64,000 nucleotides of DNA from Pseudomonas nitroreducens (GCF_014204515.1 NZ_JACHLI010000014.1:62001-126000); one strand, 5' to 3'. Counted from the stretch's first letter, positions 34,862-43,466 are shown. The notes: generated by a model from the sequence alone, not told the origin. Program-made: numbers and translations.

Positions 34862-34942
34862 CCTGTTTCTGCTCCCAAGCCTGCCCCTGCGACCCGCCTA
34901 TCTCGGCTATCATGCGCGCTCCGCCCCACCGGATGCAGCCCG

Positions 34943-35860
34943 ATGATCCTCCGCCCACAAACCCCGACGCTCTGGGTCCTGCTGTTTTCCCTCAAGGGCT
35001 CGATCATCCCGGCCATCTGGCGCAAGGTGCTCTACACGGTGCTGCTCAGCTCGCTGGTGGTGGCCACCCACGGCACGCTCTACCACTACAAGGTGATCCT
35101 CACCTCCACGCCCTTCACCCTCTGGGGCCTGACGCTGGCGATCTTCCTCGGCTTCCGCAACAACGTCGCCTACCAGCGTTTCTGGGAGGCGCGCACGCTG
35201 TGGGGCGAACTGCTGATCGTGACCCGCAACCTGGCGCGGCAGACCCGCTCGCTGCTGCCGGAACTGGACAACGAAGGCCGTCGCCAGCTGGGCAACCAAC
35301 TGATCGCTTTCACCTATGCCCTGCGCGACCAGCTGCGCGGCATTCCGCAAAGTGACGACGTGCGCCGGCTGCTCGGCGACGAGGCCGCCGCCCTGGCTGC
35401 CAGCCGCAGCTCGACCAACGCACTGCTGGCCAGCATCGGCCAGCGCTTCGCAGAACGCGGCCGCACCAGCGGCGCCAGCGACATCACCCTGGCCGCCATC
35501 GACCAGCAGGTGACCCGGCTGTCCTACGTGCTGGGTGGCTGCGAGCGCATCCGCAACACGCCGATTCCCTACCCCTACATCCTGATGCTGCACCGCATCG
35601 TGCACGTCTACTGCTTCCTGCTGCCCTTCTGCCTGGTGGACAGCATCGGCTGGTTCACCCCGCTGGCGGTGTGCGTACTGGCCTACACCTTCTTCGGCCT
35701 GGACGCCCTGGGCGACCAGATCGCCGATCCGTTCGACACCCAACCCAATGACCTGCCGCTGGATGCCATGAGCCGCAACCTGGAAATCGCCGTGCTGGAA
35801 ATCCTCGGCGAGACCAACCTGCCCGAACCGCTGCAACCGGTGGACGGCCTGCTGCTCTGA
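34943..35860 (+). CDS. Bestrophin-family channel protein
   Basis: A 305-residue membrane protein of the bestrophin/UPF0187 (YneE) family, bacterial homologues of bestrophin ion channels. Hydrophobic segments are at about residues 25-48, 55-75, 215-240 and 245-265; the signatures FRNNVAYQRFWEAR and FFGLDALGDQIADPF (channel-family C-terminal loop) are clear. The ATG at 34943 gives the usual N-terminus MILRPQTPTLW. It is followed after 21 bases by a flavin reductase-like gene, perhaps in one operon. Confidence 0.88.
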   Translation: MILRPQTPTLWVLLFSLKGSIIPAIWRKVLYTVLLSSLVVATHGTLYHYKVILTSTPFTLWGLTLAIFLGFRNNVAYQRFWEARTLWGELLIVTRNLARQTRSLLPELDNEGRRQLGNQLIAFTYALRDQLRGIPQSDDVRRLLGDEAAALAASRSSTNALLASIGQRFAERGRTSGASDITLAAIDQQVTRLSYVLGGCERIRNTPIPYPYILMLHRIVHVYCFLLPFCLVDSIGWFTPLAVCVLAYTFFGLDALGDQIADPFDTQPNDLPLDAMSRNLEIAVLEILGETNLPEPLQPVDGLLL

Positions 35861-35881
35861 TCCGGCCCTGAGGAAAACCCG

Positions 35882-36448
35882 ATGAACCACCTGAAAGACG
35901 TGCCGCTGAACAAGGCCTATCTCCTGCTCAACCATGGCCCGAGCACCATCGTCACCAGCGAGCACGAAGGCGTCGCCAATGTCATGGCCGCGGCCTGGGT
36001 CATGCCGCTGGACTTCGATCCGCCCAAGCTGATGCTGGTGCTCGACCGCAACACCTGGTCGCGCCACCTGGTGGAAGGCTCCGGCGCCTTCGTCATCCAA
36101 TTGCCGACACGCCTGCAGGCGGAACTGACCCTGGCGGTGGGTTCGAGCAACGGTGGCGAAGGCAACAAGTTCGAGCAGCTGGATATCCGCACGTCGCGTG
36201 CGAAGCAGATCGAGGCGCCCATCGTCGATGGCTGCGTGGCCTATCTGGAATGCAAGGTGATCAACGAGCCGCACAACCAGGAGAAATACGACCTGTTCAT
36301 CGCCGAGGTGGTCGCCGCCTACGCCGATGAGCGCGCCTTCTCCAACGGTCGCTGGCACTTCCCCAGCGACGATCTGCGCACCATCCACTACCAGGCTGGC
36401 GGCGCCTTCTTCGCCATCGGCGAGGCGTTCCAGGTCAGTCGGAGCTGA
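35882..36448 (+). CDS. Flavin reductase-like (FMN-binding split-barrel) protein
   Basis: A 188-residue protein of the flavin reductase-like family. It has the N-terminal pattern SEHEGVANVMAAAWVMPLDFDPPKLML and LVEGSGAFVIQLPT, which in this fold bind FMN. The physiological partner is unknown. The ATG follows GAGGAAAAC. Its end overlaps the end of the convergent CoA-transferase gene by 14 bases, with no room for a terminator. Confidence 0.85.
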   Translation: MNHLKDVPLNKAYLLLNHGPSTIVTSEHEGVANVMAAAWVMPLDFDPPKLMLVLDRNTWSRHLVEGSGAFVIQLPTRLQAELTLAVGSSNGGEGNKFEQLDIRTSRAKQIEAPIVDGCVAYLECKVINEPHNQEKYDLFIAEVVAAYADERAFSNGRWHFPSDDLRTIHYQAGGAFFAIGEAFQVSRS

Positions 36449-37820
36449 TCGACTGCCACTGTGCCGGCGCCGAGCCCAGCTCGGAAGCCGGCAATTCCCA
36501 GTACTGCGGAGCGCCGGCCACCTGCAGCGGCGGACGCAGGCGGCGCGCGTAGCCCCACGGCGTGGTTTCGATGCCCGGGGCCAGATCGGCCGCTGTCTCC
36601 ACAGCCAGCTCTGCTGCCGCAGCGGGCGGCGCGCCGGCTTCCAGCAGGAACTGTGCGGTACGCGCCAACGACAGCCGCCAGCGGCTGCCACGCCCGCTGC
36701 GGCGGCGCTCGGCCAGCCCGCGCAGTGCGGCAGCGGCGATCAGGTAGCCGGTAGCGTGATCCAGCGCCTGCACCGGCAGCGGTACTGGTTTGTCGTCGCC
36801 ACGCCAGCGCTGCCCGGCTTCGGCAATCCCGCAGCTCATCTGCACCAGGCTGTCGAAGCCGCGCCGCTCGCTCCACGGTCCGCTCCAGCCATAGGCGTTC
36901 AGGCTGACATCCACCAGGCCCGGAGCGATCGCCCGGCGCACGTCCGCACCAAAGCCCAGGCCATCCAGCGCATCGGCGCGATAGCCGTGCACCAGCACGT
37001 CGGCCTCGGCGAGCAGCGCCTGGAAACGCGCACGATCCTCTGGCTGGTGTAAATCCAGGCGCGCGCAGGACTTGCCCAGAGTGACCTCCGGAACCACGCC
37101 CGGCTCATCCCAGTGCGGCGGGTCGATGCGCAGTACTTCGGCGCCGTAGCCGGCCAGGAAGCGCGTGGCGACGGGGCCCGCGAGCACGCGGGTGAGGTCC
37201 AGAACGCGCAAGCCGGCCAGCGGCCTCTCACGATCGACCTCGATAGCCAGCGCAGGTGCGGAAATCAGCTGCAGCTCGCGCAACACCAACGGCTCGCGGG
37301 AAACAGCAAGCCCCTGCGGATGCTGCTGCCAGGCCTCCCAGGAGCGCATCTGCGCCGCGCAACCGCCCGCCTCGACAATCGCCAGCTCCAACTCGGCGGC
37401 GCTCCAGTCAGCCACGGCAGCGGCCACCTGCTCGCGCTCATTGCCGACTCCGAGCACGCGGAGCGCGGCGTCACGATGGTGAGAAGCATTGGTGTGCAGG
37501 CGGATCCAGCCGTCGCTGGTGCGGTAGTTGCCGGCGATCGCGTCCCACAGCTCTGGCGGCGTCCACCCCTGGGGCCGCAGCGAAGTGGAGAACCAGAAGC
37601 TCGCCAACCGACGATCCACCACCAGCGAGGCAGCCGCACCGGCTTCCGGCTCCAGCCACTCGCCCAGGGCAAGGCCGGCAGCGGCAATGCTGGCGGCGGC
37701 CAGTTCGGTCACGGCGAAGGCCGAAGGCAAGGCGCCGTCGCCGCGAAACGCCAATTGTCCCAGACGCTCGGTCTGTCCACCCAGGGCGGCCCATAGTCGT
37801 TCGGCAAGAATCCGCTGCAT
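36435..37820 (-). CDS. Class III CoA-transferase (CaiB/BaiF family)
   Basis: A 461-residue protein with an unusual layout. The conserved CaiB/BaiF N-terminal motif (GLRVLDLTRVLAGPVATRFLAGYGAEVLRID) begins only near residue 205, after an extra about 200-residue N-terminal half that itself resembles a degenerate CoA-transferase segment (DAIAGNYRTSDGWIRLH). This two-half organisation is seen in some fused members. The expected Asp nucleophile region (LVDVSLNAYG..GFDSLVQMSCGI) is partly recognisable. The substrate is unknown. The start at 37820 has CGGAG seven bases upstream. Confidence 0.82.
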   Translation of the reverse strand: MQRILAERLWAALGGQTERLGQLAFRGDGALPSAFAVTELAAASIAAAGLALGEWLEPEAGAAASLVVDRRLASFWFSTSLRPQGWTPPELWDAIAGNYRTSDGWIRLHTNASHHRDAALRVLGVGNEREQVAAAVADWSAAELELAIVEAGGCAAQMRSWEAWQQHPQGLAVSREPLVLRELQLISAPALAIEVDRERPLAGLRVLDLTRVLAGPVATRFLAGYGAEVLRIDPPHWDEPGVVPEVTLGKSCARLDLHQPEDRARFQALLAEADVLVHGYRADALDGLGFGADVRRAIAPGLVDVSLNAYGWSGPWSERRGFDSLVQMSCGIAEAGQRWRGDDKPVPLPVQALDHATGYLIAAAALRGLAERRRSGRGSRWRLSLARTAQFLLEAGAPPAAAAELAVETAADLAPGIETTPWGYARRLRPPLQVAGAPQYWELPASELGSAPAQWQSISSD

Positions 37821-37900
37821 GTCTATCTCCGGCGTTCCCGTGGAACCACCACCATAGCCGCGCAGCTTCTGGCAGGCGAGCCGACCTTGGTCGGCAGGCA

Positions 37901-37928
37901 ATAAAAAGCCCGCATGGAAGCGGGCTTT
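37901..37928 (-). terminator. Rho-independent terminator reading leftward
   Basis: Nine-bp stem AAAGCCCGC / GCGGGCTTT with a six-base loop, followed on the minus strand by TTTTTAT. It ends transcription from the lipoprotein gene or from the candidate small RNA. Confidence 0.85.
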
Positions 37929-38039
37929 CGATGGGGAGCTAATCCCTTAGCTGATTTCCATCCTCTGCCCCCGGGTGTGAAAAAAACGTGAAGGGACAGC
38001 CGGTGGACACATTTTGTGGGAGATCGGCAATCAGCTTGA
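37901..38039 (-). ncRNA. Possible small RNA or processed 3' UTR ending in a terminator
   Basis: Leftward transcript segment downstream of the lipoprotein gene. It contains AGAGGATGGAAAT, then a perfect hairpin AGCTAA-GGGA-TTAGCT (37937-37952) with a GGGA loop, then a terminator hairpin AAAGCCCGC / GCGGGCTTT (37905-37928) followed by TTTTTAT on the minus strand. Exposed GGA motifs are what RsmA/CsrA proteins bind. Whether it is transcribed separately is not known. Confidence 0.35.
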
Positions 38040-38420
38040 TCAGCTCGAATAGTCCAGCGCCGTCCAGACACGGCTGAGTCCGTCGCTGATCCGGCACGCG
38101 GACAGATCGCCCGCTTCGCCGTGGGAAGACAGGCGCACGGTGGAGTTCCCCTCGCCTTCGGTCAACCACTGCAGGCGCCCGCAGTTGGCCGTGTCGATCA
38201 CGTAGCTGGCGGCGATGGCGGACCGCTCCCTGGGCAGACGAATGGCGTCGCGCACGGTGCCGCGCTCCTCGATGCGCTTGCCGTCGGCCACCAGCACCGC
38301 CCAGGCCTCCTTGCCGTCGATGACGAGATAGGCGCCATTGGCGCGCGGGACGTCAGCCTGGGGTTGGGCGCAGCCCGCCAGCATCACCACACCTGCGCAA
38401 AGCATCAGTTTCTGCAGCAT
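38040..38420 (-). CDS. Small predicted lipoprotein
   Basis: A 126-residue lipoprotein: signal MLQKLMLCAGVVMLAGC with lipobox LAG-C17, then a mature domain of about 110 residues with GAYLVIDGKEAWAVL and VIDTANCGRLQWLTEG. The ATG at 38420 is chosen because AGGAG lies eight bases before it; an ATG two codons upstream is too close to that site. Outer- or inner-membrane sorting is unclear (residue +2 is Ala, suggesting outer membrane). Function unknown. Confidence 0.78.
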   Translation of the reverse strand: MLQKLMLCAGVVMLAGCAQPQADVPRANGAYLVIDGKEAWAVLVADGKRIEERGTVRDAIRLPRERSAIAASYVIDTANCGRLQWLTEGEGNSTVRLSSHGEAGDLSACRISDGLSRVWTALDYSS

Positions 38421-38643
38421 CGCCATCGCTCCTGTTCTTCGAGGAATGCCCGCCAGCCCAGTGGCGACGGGCACTTCAGGGTTTCTGTCAGATCGTGGAA
38501 GTGATACTAGGAGAAAACACTGTTCATGCATACAGTATTTTGCGAAAATTTTTTAAACCATCGACGAATGGCCGGAGTCCATTGGCTACGTCGATCACCT
38601 CGGATAACAGGGCATGGGCCTGACACCCATTGAGGAGCAAGCG

Positions 38644-38958
38644 ATGGTGAGCATCCATCAGCTGAAATACACCGTGAACCACATGACCATCGAAGAAGTC
38701 AGCGAGGCCGTGGCGGAACTGCAATTGGAGGGGTTGGTCACAGAGGGCAAGACGCCCTTCAGCCGAACCCACTTCAACGTCTGCTTCGCGGAAATCGAAG
38801 CCCTGATGCAGCGCGCGGGTTATCACCGTCCGCTGGACGTGGTGGGCTACCAGGGCCAGGCCTACGCCATGTTCGACCCCAGTCGCTGGGACGCCGTGGA
38901 AGTGCTGCGCTGGCTGAAGGAATACGTCGAGGAATCGAAGGCGGTCAGCACCGCCTGA
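38644..38958 (+). CDS. Conserved hypothetical protein (104 aa)
   Basis: A 104-residue soluble protein beginning MVSIHQLKYTVNHMTIEEVS, with helical segments and no signal peptide. The start is fixed by GAGGAG six bases upstream; an upstream in-frame ATG (38614) has no such site. The TIEEVSEAVAELQLEGLVTE segment resembles a small winged-helix or regulatory fold, but no family could be named. Its spacer to the divergent lipoprotein gene is AT-rich. Confidence 0.7.
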   Translation: MVSIHQLKYTVNHMTIEEVSEAVAELQLEGLVTEGKTPFSRTHFNVCFAEIEALMQRAGYHRPLDVVGYQGQAYAMFDPSRWDAVEVLRWLKEYVEESKAVSTA

Positions 38959-39071
38959 AGGCGCGTGCCTTTTCGCAGGTCGCGGTTGCGGGAGCAGCGA
39001 CTTGCGAAGGACCACCCAGCGCACTAATGTCCCATGCACTTTTTCCCGCTTGCCGAATCAAGGACGATTCC

Positions 39072-39257
39072 ATGAGCGACCCTTCCCCCGATGACAACTG
39101 GCTCTGGGCCTACCGCAAACTCCGTAGCTGGGATGTGGGCCGGGTCAGCTCCGCCTTTCTCGCCACACTCTTCCATTACCGCGGCGACACCGGGCTGTTC
39201 TACAGCCACGGCGGCCTGCGCAAATCCCGCCTGACCCGCGACGATTCGATCGACTGA
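39072..39257 (+). CDS. Small hypothetical protein (61 aa)
   Basis: A 61-residue protein starting MSDPSPDDNWLWAYRKLRSW, basic in the C-terminal half, with no hydrophobic segment. AAGGA lies 7-11 bases before the ATG. It converges on the secreted Gln-rich protein gene with a six-base gap. No family recognised. Confidence 0.62.
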   Translation: MSDPSPDDNWLWAYRKLRSWDVGRVSSAFLATLFHYRGDTGLFYSHGGLRKSRLTRDDSID

Positions 39258-39263
39258 GCGAAC

Positions 39264-39635
39264 CTATTGCTGCTGGTAGTAGCCGTTACCCCGCGGATAC
39301 ACCGCGCCATTGGGGTACTCGATGCTCTGGCGGACGCCGCCGCTACCCTGGTCGATGATCACCGTGCCCGAACGCGTTTCGCCGTAGCTGCGAGGTACCT
39401 GCGTGCCCCCGTACCCGTCGTAGGTCTGCCAGCTGGAGGATGTTCCCACGCTGCCGCTGGAACCGGGGCTGACATAGATGCGCTGGACGGCCGGCGGCGA
39501 TTGCTGCCATTGCGGCTGGGTCTGGTAGCGCGGCTGATTCTGGGGCTGGACTTCCTGCCCGGAAAACTTCTGAGCGAATGCCGGCAATGCCAGGGCACAA
39601 CAGGCGGCCACTGCCAGGCTTCTGAGATCGATCAT
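39264..39635 (-). CDS. Secreted Gln/Ser/Tyr-rich protein
   Basis: A 123-residue protein with a clear signal peptide (MIDLRSLAVAACCALALPAFA) followed by a low-complexity mature region rich in Gln, Pro, Ser, Gly and Tyr, ending GNGYYQQQ. Probably periplasmic or surface-associated and disordered. The ATG follows CGGGAGATCGCC. Function unknown. Confidence 0.72.
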   Translation of the reverse strand: MIDLRSLAVAACCALALPAFAQKFSGQEVQPQNQPRYQTQPQWQQSPPAVQRIYVSPGSSGSVGTSSSWQTYDGYGGTQVPRSYGETRSGTVIIDQGSGGVRQSIEYPNGAVYPRGNGYYQQQ

Positions 39636-40067
39636 GGCGATCTCCCGATGGGGAAAGGCTTCAGCTTACCAAGCCTGGGTGAATCCGTGGAGCCTCACGC
39701 ATCAAACCTATTTAATACTTATAATTCAATATCTTACTTGCGATAAATAATGTTTCCTCGAGAAAAATTCTCATAATCTGGACTGGCGAGTTCCAAATCC
39801 CATCACCTCCAGTGGATCACGTCAGAAAACAGCAAGATACAGCGCTTAGCTCAAGTGATTTATAGAATATTTTATTCATATTAATCAAAAGCTTACGCCT
39901 CATACTTAAAGCAATTAGGGAAAAAATCAGCGTTCCAGCCCGCATGCCCAGCCCGAAAATGGCACAGCCACAGCCAGCGGGTTGAATCGACCCTTGCCAT
40001 TCCATTGCCACGATTGGCATTTCTTTCTCAATCAGTAAGATGCAGCGACTTTCGTAAGGAACGCCTC
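39636..40067. other. AT-rich intergenic region
   Basis: About 430 bases without a supported gene. Base composition between about 39700 and 39930 is strikingly AT-rich for this chromosome (runs such as TTATAGAATATTTTATTCAT). It may hold promoters for the flanking genes or an H-NS/MvaT-type silencing target; no repeat or insertion-sequence end was recognised. Confidence 0.55.
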
Positions 40068-40781
40068 ATGTTCGGACGCTGCCTGACCCTGCTGCTGATC
40101 CTCGCCATTCCCACCGCCGCTTCCGCCGCCGCACCGCGCACCTTCGAGGAAGCCAAGAAGGTCGGTCGCAAGCTGTACGCCCGACAGTCGGTGGAGTTCT
40201 ATTGTGGCTGCCGCTACAACGGCACCAAGGTCGACCTGAAGAGTTGCGGCTACACCCCGCGCAAGAACGCCAACCGCGCAGCGCGCATCGAATGGGAGCA
40301 CATCGTCCCCGCCTGGGTGATCGGCCACCAGCGTCAGTGCTGGCAGAGCGGCGGGCGCAAGAACTGCACGCGCAATGATCGGGTATATCAGAAGGCCGAG
40401 GCCGACCTGCACAACCTGGTGCCGAGCATCGGCGAAGTCAACGGCGACCGGAACAACTTCAGCTTCGGCTGGCTGCAGCAGAAGCCGTCGCAATATGGCG
40501 CCTGCCCGATGGTGGTGGACTTCAAGGCCCGCAAAGCCATGCCGCGCCCACAGATCCGCGGCATGATCGCCCGCACCTACTTCTACATGAGCGACCGCTA
40601 CGGCCTGAAGCTGTCCCGCCAGGACCGCCAGCTGTTCAGCGCCTGGAGCAAGCAGTACCCGGTGGAAGCCTGGGAGCGCCAGCGCAACCAGATGGTTGGC
40701 TGCGTCATGGGCTGGGGCAACCCCTATGTCGGCCCGATCGAGACCGACCGCTGCCCGGCGCCGAAAATGGCCCGACGCTGA
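40068..40781 (+). CDS. endA: Endonuclease I, secreted DNase
   Basis: A 237-residue endonuclease I family protein. Signal peptide (MFGRCLTLLLILAIPTAASA) and a mature domain with the beta-beta-alpha metal catalytic motif IEWEHIVPAWVIG and conserved DLHNLVPSIGEVNGDRNNF. Several cysteines (CGCRY, RQCW, KNC, GAC, GCV) are consistent with periplasmic disulfides. It would degrade extracellular or periplasmic DNA. It is monocistronic, with the ATG after TAAGGAACGCCTC. Confidence 0.92.
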   Translation: MFGRCLTLLLILAIPTAASAAAPRTFEEAKKVGRKLYARQSVEFYCGCRYNGTKVDLKSCGYTPRKNANRAARIEWEHIVPAWVIGHQRQCWQSGGRKNCTRNDRVYQKAEADLHNLVPSIGEVNGDRNNFSFGWLQQKPSQYGACPMVVDFKARKAMPRPQIRGMIARTYFYMSDRYGLKLSRQDRQLFSAWSKQYPVEAWERQRNQMVGCVMGWGNPYVGPIETDRCPAPKMARR

Positions 40782-40870
40782 TGCCTGGCGACAGCCGCCA
40801 GCGCCGGCAGTAGACTCCGACAGCCGTCCAGCGCGACGAGCCCCACTTATCTCTGTCTGGAGTACGCAGC

Positions 40871-41377
40871 ATGTCCTTCTCGATCTACCAGGCTTCGGTT
40901 CCCGTCTTCATCCGCATGCTCGGCAACCTTTCGGTGATACTCACCAAGGCCGCCGAGCACGCCCAGGCCAAATCCATCGATCCTGCCGTCCTGATCAATG
41001 CCCGCCTCGCGCCGGACATGTTCGCCCTGGCCCGCCAGGTACAGATCGCCACCGACTCCGCCAAGGGCGCCGGTGCGCGCCTGGCCGGCGTCGAGGTGCC
41101 GAGCTTCGCCGATGAGGAGACCACTTTCGACGAGCTGCAGGCGCGCATCGCCAAGACCGTCGACTTCCTCAAGTCGCTCAAGCCCGAGCAGTTCGCCGGC
41201 GCCGAAGAGCGCACCATCGAACTGAAACTGCGCACCCGCGAAGTCAGCTTCAAGGGCGCGGACTTCCTGCTGGGCTTCGTCAACCCGAACTTCTATTTCC
41301 ACATCACCACGGCCTACGACATCCTCCGCCACAACGGCGTGGAAGTCGGCAAGATGGATTACCTGGGCGGCGTCTGA
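40871..41377 (+). CDS. DUF1993-family protein
   Basis: A 168-residue soluble protein matching the DUF1993 (DinB-like four-helix) family: N-terminal YQASVPVFIRMLGNLSVIL, central QVQIATDSAKGAGARLAG and C-terminal PNFYFHITTAYDILRHNGV. The conserved late His could belong to a DinB-type metal site. The biochemical role is unknown. Single-gene unit, ATG preceded by CTGGAGTACGCAGC. Confidence 0.85.
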   Translation: MSFSIYQASVPVFIRMLGNLSVILTKAAEHAQAKSIDPAVLINARLAPDMFALARQVQIATDSAKGAGARLAGVEVPSFADEETTFDELQARIAKTVDFLKSLKPEQFAGAEERTIELKLRTREVSFKGADFLLGFVNPNFYFHITTAYDILRHNGVEVGKMDYLGGV

Positions 41378-41409
41378 CCGCCCCGGGCGCCGGGCTTGCC
41401 GGCGCCCTT

Positions 41410-41883
41410 TCAGCCGCGCGGCAGCGGCAGCGTGGTGGTCGACTTGATCTCCGAAAGCGCCACGATGGAGTTGATCTCCTGCACCCCCGGCACCTGCGAC
41501 AAGCGTTCGAAGAAGAAGCGCTCGTAGGCCTCCACGTCCTCGGTGACGATGCGCAACATGAAGTCCACCGCCCCCATCAGCACGTGGCATTCCAGCACCT
41601 CCGGAAATGCCTCCATGGCCTGGGCAAAATCGGTCAGGTGATTGCGCCCGTGGGCGTTGAGCTTCACCTGGGCAAAAATCTGTGTGTTCAGGCCGATCTT
41701 CTTGCGATCCAGGAGGGTCACCTGCTTGCGGATCACTCCCTCTTCCTTCAAACGCTGGATACGGCGCCAGCAGGGCGACTGGGACAGACCGATGCGCTCG
41801 GCGATCTCCGCCGTGGAGAGCGTCGCCTCTTCCTGAAGCAGAGCGAGGATCCTGCGGTCATGGGCATCCAATGAAACAGGCAT
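41410..41883 (-). CDS. Lrp/AsnC-family regulator
   Basis: A 157-residue Lrp/AsnC protein: N-terminal helix-turn-helix (LDAHDRRILALLQEEATLST, RIGLSQSPCWRRIQRLKEEGVI) and a C-terminal RAM/ACT-like sensing domain (VLECHVLMGAVDFMLRIV). The ATG at 41883 is preferred over a TTG two codons upstream. It is divergent from a small ACT-like protein gene and near a bile-acid/sodium-symporter-type transporter, an arrangement I recall from P. aeruginosa. Confidence 0.9.
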   Translation of the reverse strand: MPVSLDAHDRRILALLQEEATLSTAEIAERIGLSQSPCWRRIQRLKEEGVIRKQVTLLDRKKIGLNTQIFAQVKLNAHGRNHLTDFAQAMEAFPEVLECHVLMGAVDFMLRIVTEDVEAYERFFFERLSQVPGVQEINSIVALSEIKSTTTLPLPRG

Positions 41884-42015
41884 GAACAAGTCTCTTCAGG
41901 TTGATATTCAGACTTATTAATGCACACAAAATCGCACAGAGGCAGAAAGCAGGCAAATAAATCCTCCTGAGTGGCTGCAGAATCTTCCCACTCCCAACTG
42001 CTTCGGCCAGCCGCC

Positions 42016-42351
42016 ATGACACTCCCTGCGCTCCACCTCGTCGAATTTCCCGCGCCCGCCCTGGACCGCCCCGTCCCTACGGAATCCGCTGCCGACGTGC
42101 GCTACCTGATCCGCGCGGAGCTCGATGCCGATATTCTCTGTCGACTGCTGAACCAGTTCGCACTCCAGGGCCACGTACCGGCCGAGGTCGAGTCCTCGCG
42201 CCGGGAGGACTGGCTGGACATTGCCCTGCGGGTGGACAGCCTGCCGCGCCACCGTGCCGAAGTGATCGCCCAGCGCATGCGCGGCATGGTCAGTGTATGG
42301 TCGGTGGACCTGCACGTTCACGCTGCCGAATCTGTCCTTTCAGCGACATAA
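42016..42351 (+). CDS. Small ACT-domain-like protein
   Basis: A 111-residue protein whose residues about 25-95 (YLIRAELDADILCRLLNQFA, LDIALRVDSLPRHRAEVIAQ, VWSVDL) follow the beta-alpha-beta-beta-alpha-beta pattern of ACT domains such as the small subunit of acetolactate synthase. It is divergent from an Lrp-type regulator, whose own sensor domain has a related fold. The ATG at 42016 has no obvious ribosome site; a GTG 15 codons upstream is possible. An amino-acid-binding role is inference. Confidence 0.62.
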   Translation: MTLPALHLVEFPAPALDRPVPTESAADVRYLIRAELDADILCRLLNQFALQGHVPAEVESSRREDWLDIALRVDSLPRHRAEVIAQRMRGMVSVWSVDLHVHAAESVLSAT

Positions 42352-42449
42352 GCTGGCTTTCTGGCGTTAGCCGGCACTTTCTCAGGGGCTTAGAGTGCGA
42401 ACCTGACCCTAGCGGTCTTTCACACACAACAACGATGAGAGATGTGCCC

Positions 42450-43448
42450 ATGGCTCGCCCACGCCTGCTCCCCGACAACTTCACCCTGGCGCTGATCGCC
42501 ACCGTGACCGTTGCCAGCCTGCTGCCCTGCCAAGGCACCGCCGCGGTGATCTTCGGCTGGATCACCAACCTGGGTATCGCGCTGCTGTTCTTCCTCCATG
42601 GCGCGAAGCTGTCGCGCCAGGCGATCATCGCCGGCGCCACCCACTGGCGCCTGCACCTGCTGGTGTTCGCCTGCACCTTCATCCTCTTCCCGATCCTCGG
42701 CATGGCGCTCAAGCCGGTACTGTCGCCGCTGGTCACCCCGGACCTGTACCTGGGCATGCTCTACCTCTGCGCCCTGCCCGCCACCGTGCAGTCGTCCATT
42801 GCCTTCACTTCCCTGGCGCGCGGCAACGTACCCGCCGCGATCTGCAGCGCTTCGGCCTCCAGCCTGATGGGCGTTTTCCTCACCCCACTGCTGGTGCAAT
42901 TCCTGATCGGCGCCCATGGCGATACCGGCATCTCCACGCTCGACGCCATCGGCAAGATCACCCTGCAGCTGCTCGTGCCCTTCATCGCCGGCCAACTGCT
43001 GCGCCACTGGATCGGCGCCTGGGTCGAACGCAACAAGCCGGTGCTGAAATACGTCGACCAGGGTTCGATCCTGCTGGTGGTCTACACCGCCTTCAGCGCC
43101 GCGGTGATCCAGGGCCTCTGGCACCAGATTCCGCTGCCCGCCCTGGCCGGCCTGGTAGTCGCCTGCTGCGTCCTGCTGGCCCTGGCGCTGATCGCAACCA
43201 ACCTGCTGGGCCGCTACCTGGGCTTCTCCCTGGAAGACCGCATCACCATCGTCTTCTGCGGCTCGAAGAAGAGCCTGGCCACCGGCGTGCCCATGGCTTC
43301 GGTGCTGTTCGCCAGCAGCACGGTCGGCGTGATCCTGCTGCCGCTGATGCTGTTCCACCAGATCCAGCTGATGGTCTGCGCCGTGCTCGCCCAGCGTTAT
43401 GCGCAGCGCCAGGATGACAGCCATGCGCCCCTGGAGCGCGCCAACTGA
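42450..43448 (+). CDS. Bile acid:sodium symporter-like transporter
   Basis: A 332-residue polytopic membrane protein of the SBF-like family (YfeH/PF13593 type), with about ten hydrophobic segments, the signatures LFFLHGAKLSRQAI and FCGSKKSLATGVPMA, and acidic/polar residues within TM segments as in sodium-coupled transporters. The substrate is unknown. The start at 42450 has GAGAGA seven bases upstream; an earlier ATG (42435) is weaker. It ends before a strong bidirectional terminator shared with gor. Confidence 0.87.
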   Translation: MARPRLLPDNFTLALIATVTVASLLPCQGTAAVIFGWITNLGIALLFFLHGAKLSRQAIIAGATHWRLHLLVFACTFILFPILGMALKPVLSPLVTPDLYLGMLYLCALPATVQSSIAFTSLARGNVPAAICSASASSLMGVFLTPLLVQFLIGAHGDTGISTLDAIGKITLQLLVPFIAGQLLRHWIGAWVERNKPVLKYVDQGSILLVVYTAFSAAVIQGLWHQIPLPALAGLVVACCVLLALALIATNLLGRYLGFSLEDRITIVFCGSKKSLATGVPMASVLFASSTVGVILLPLMLFHQIQLMVCAVLAQRYAQRQDDSHAPLERAN

Positions 43449-43466
43449 CGGCTGGAAAGCGCGCAG

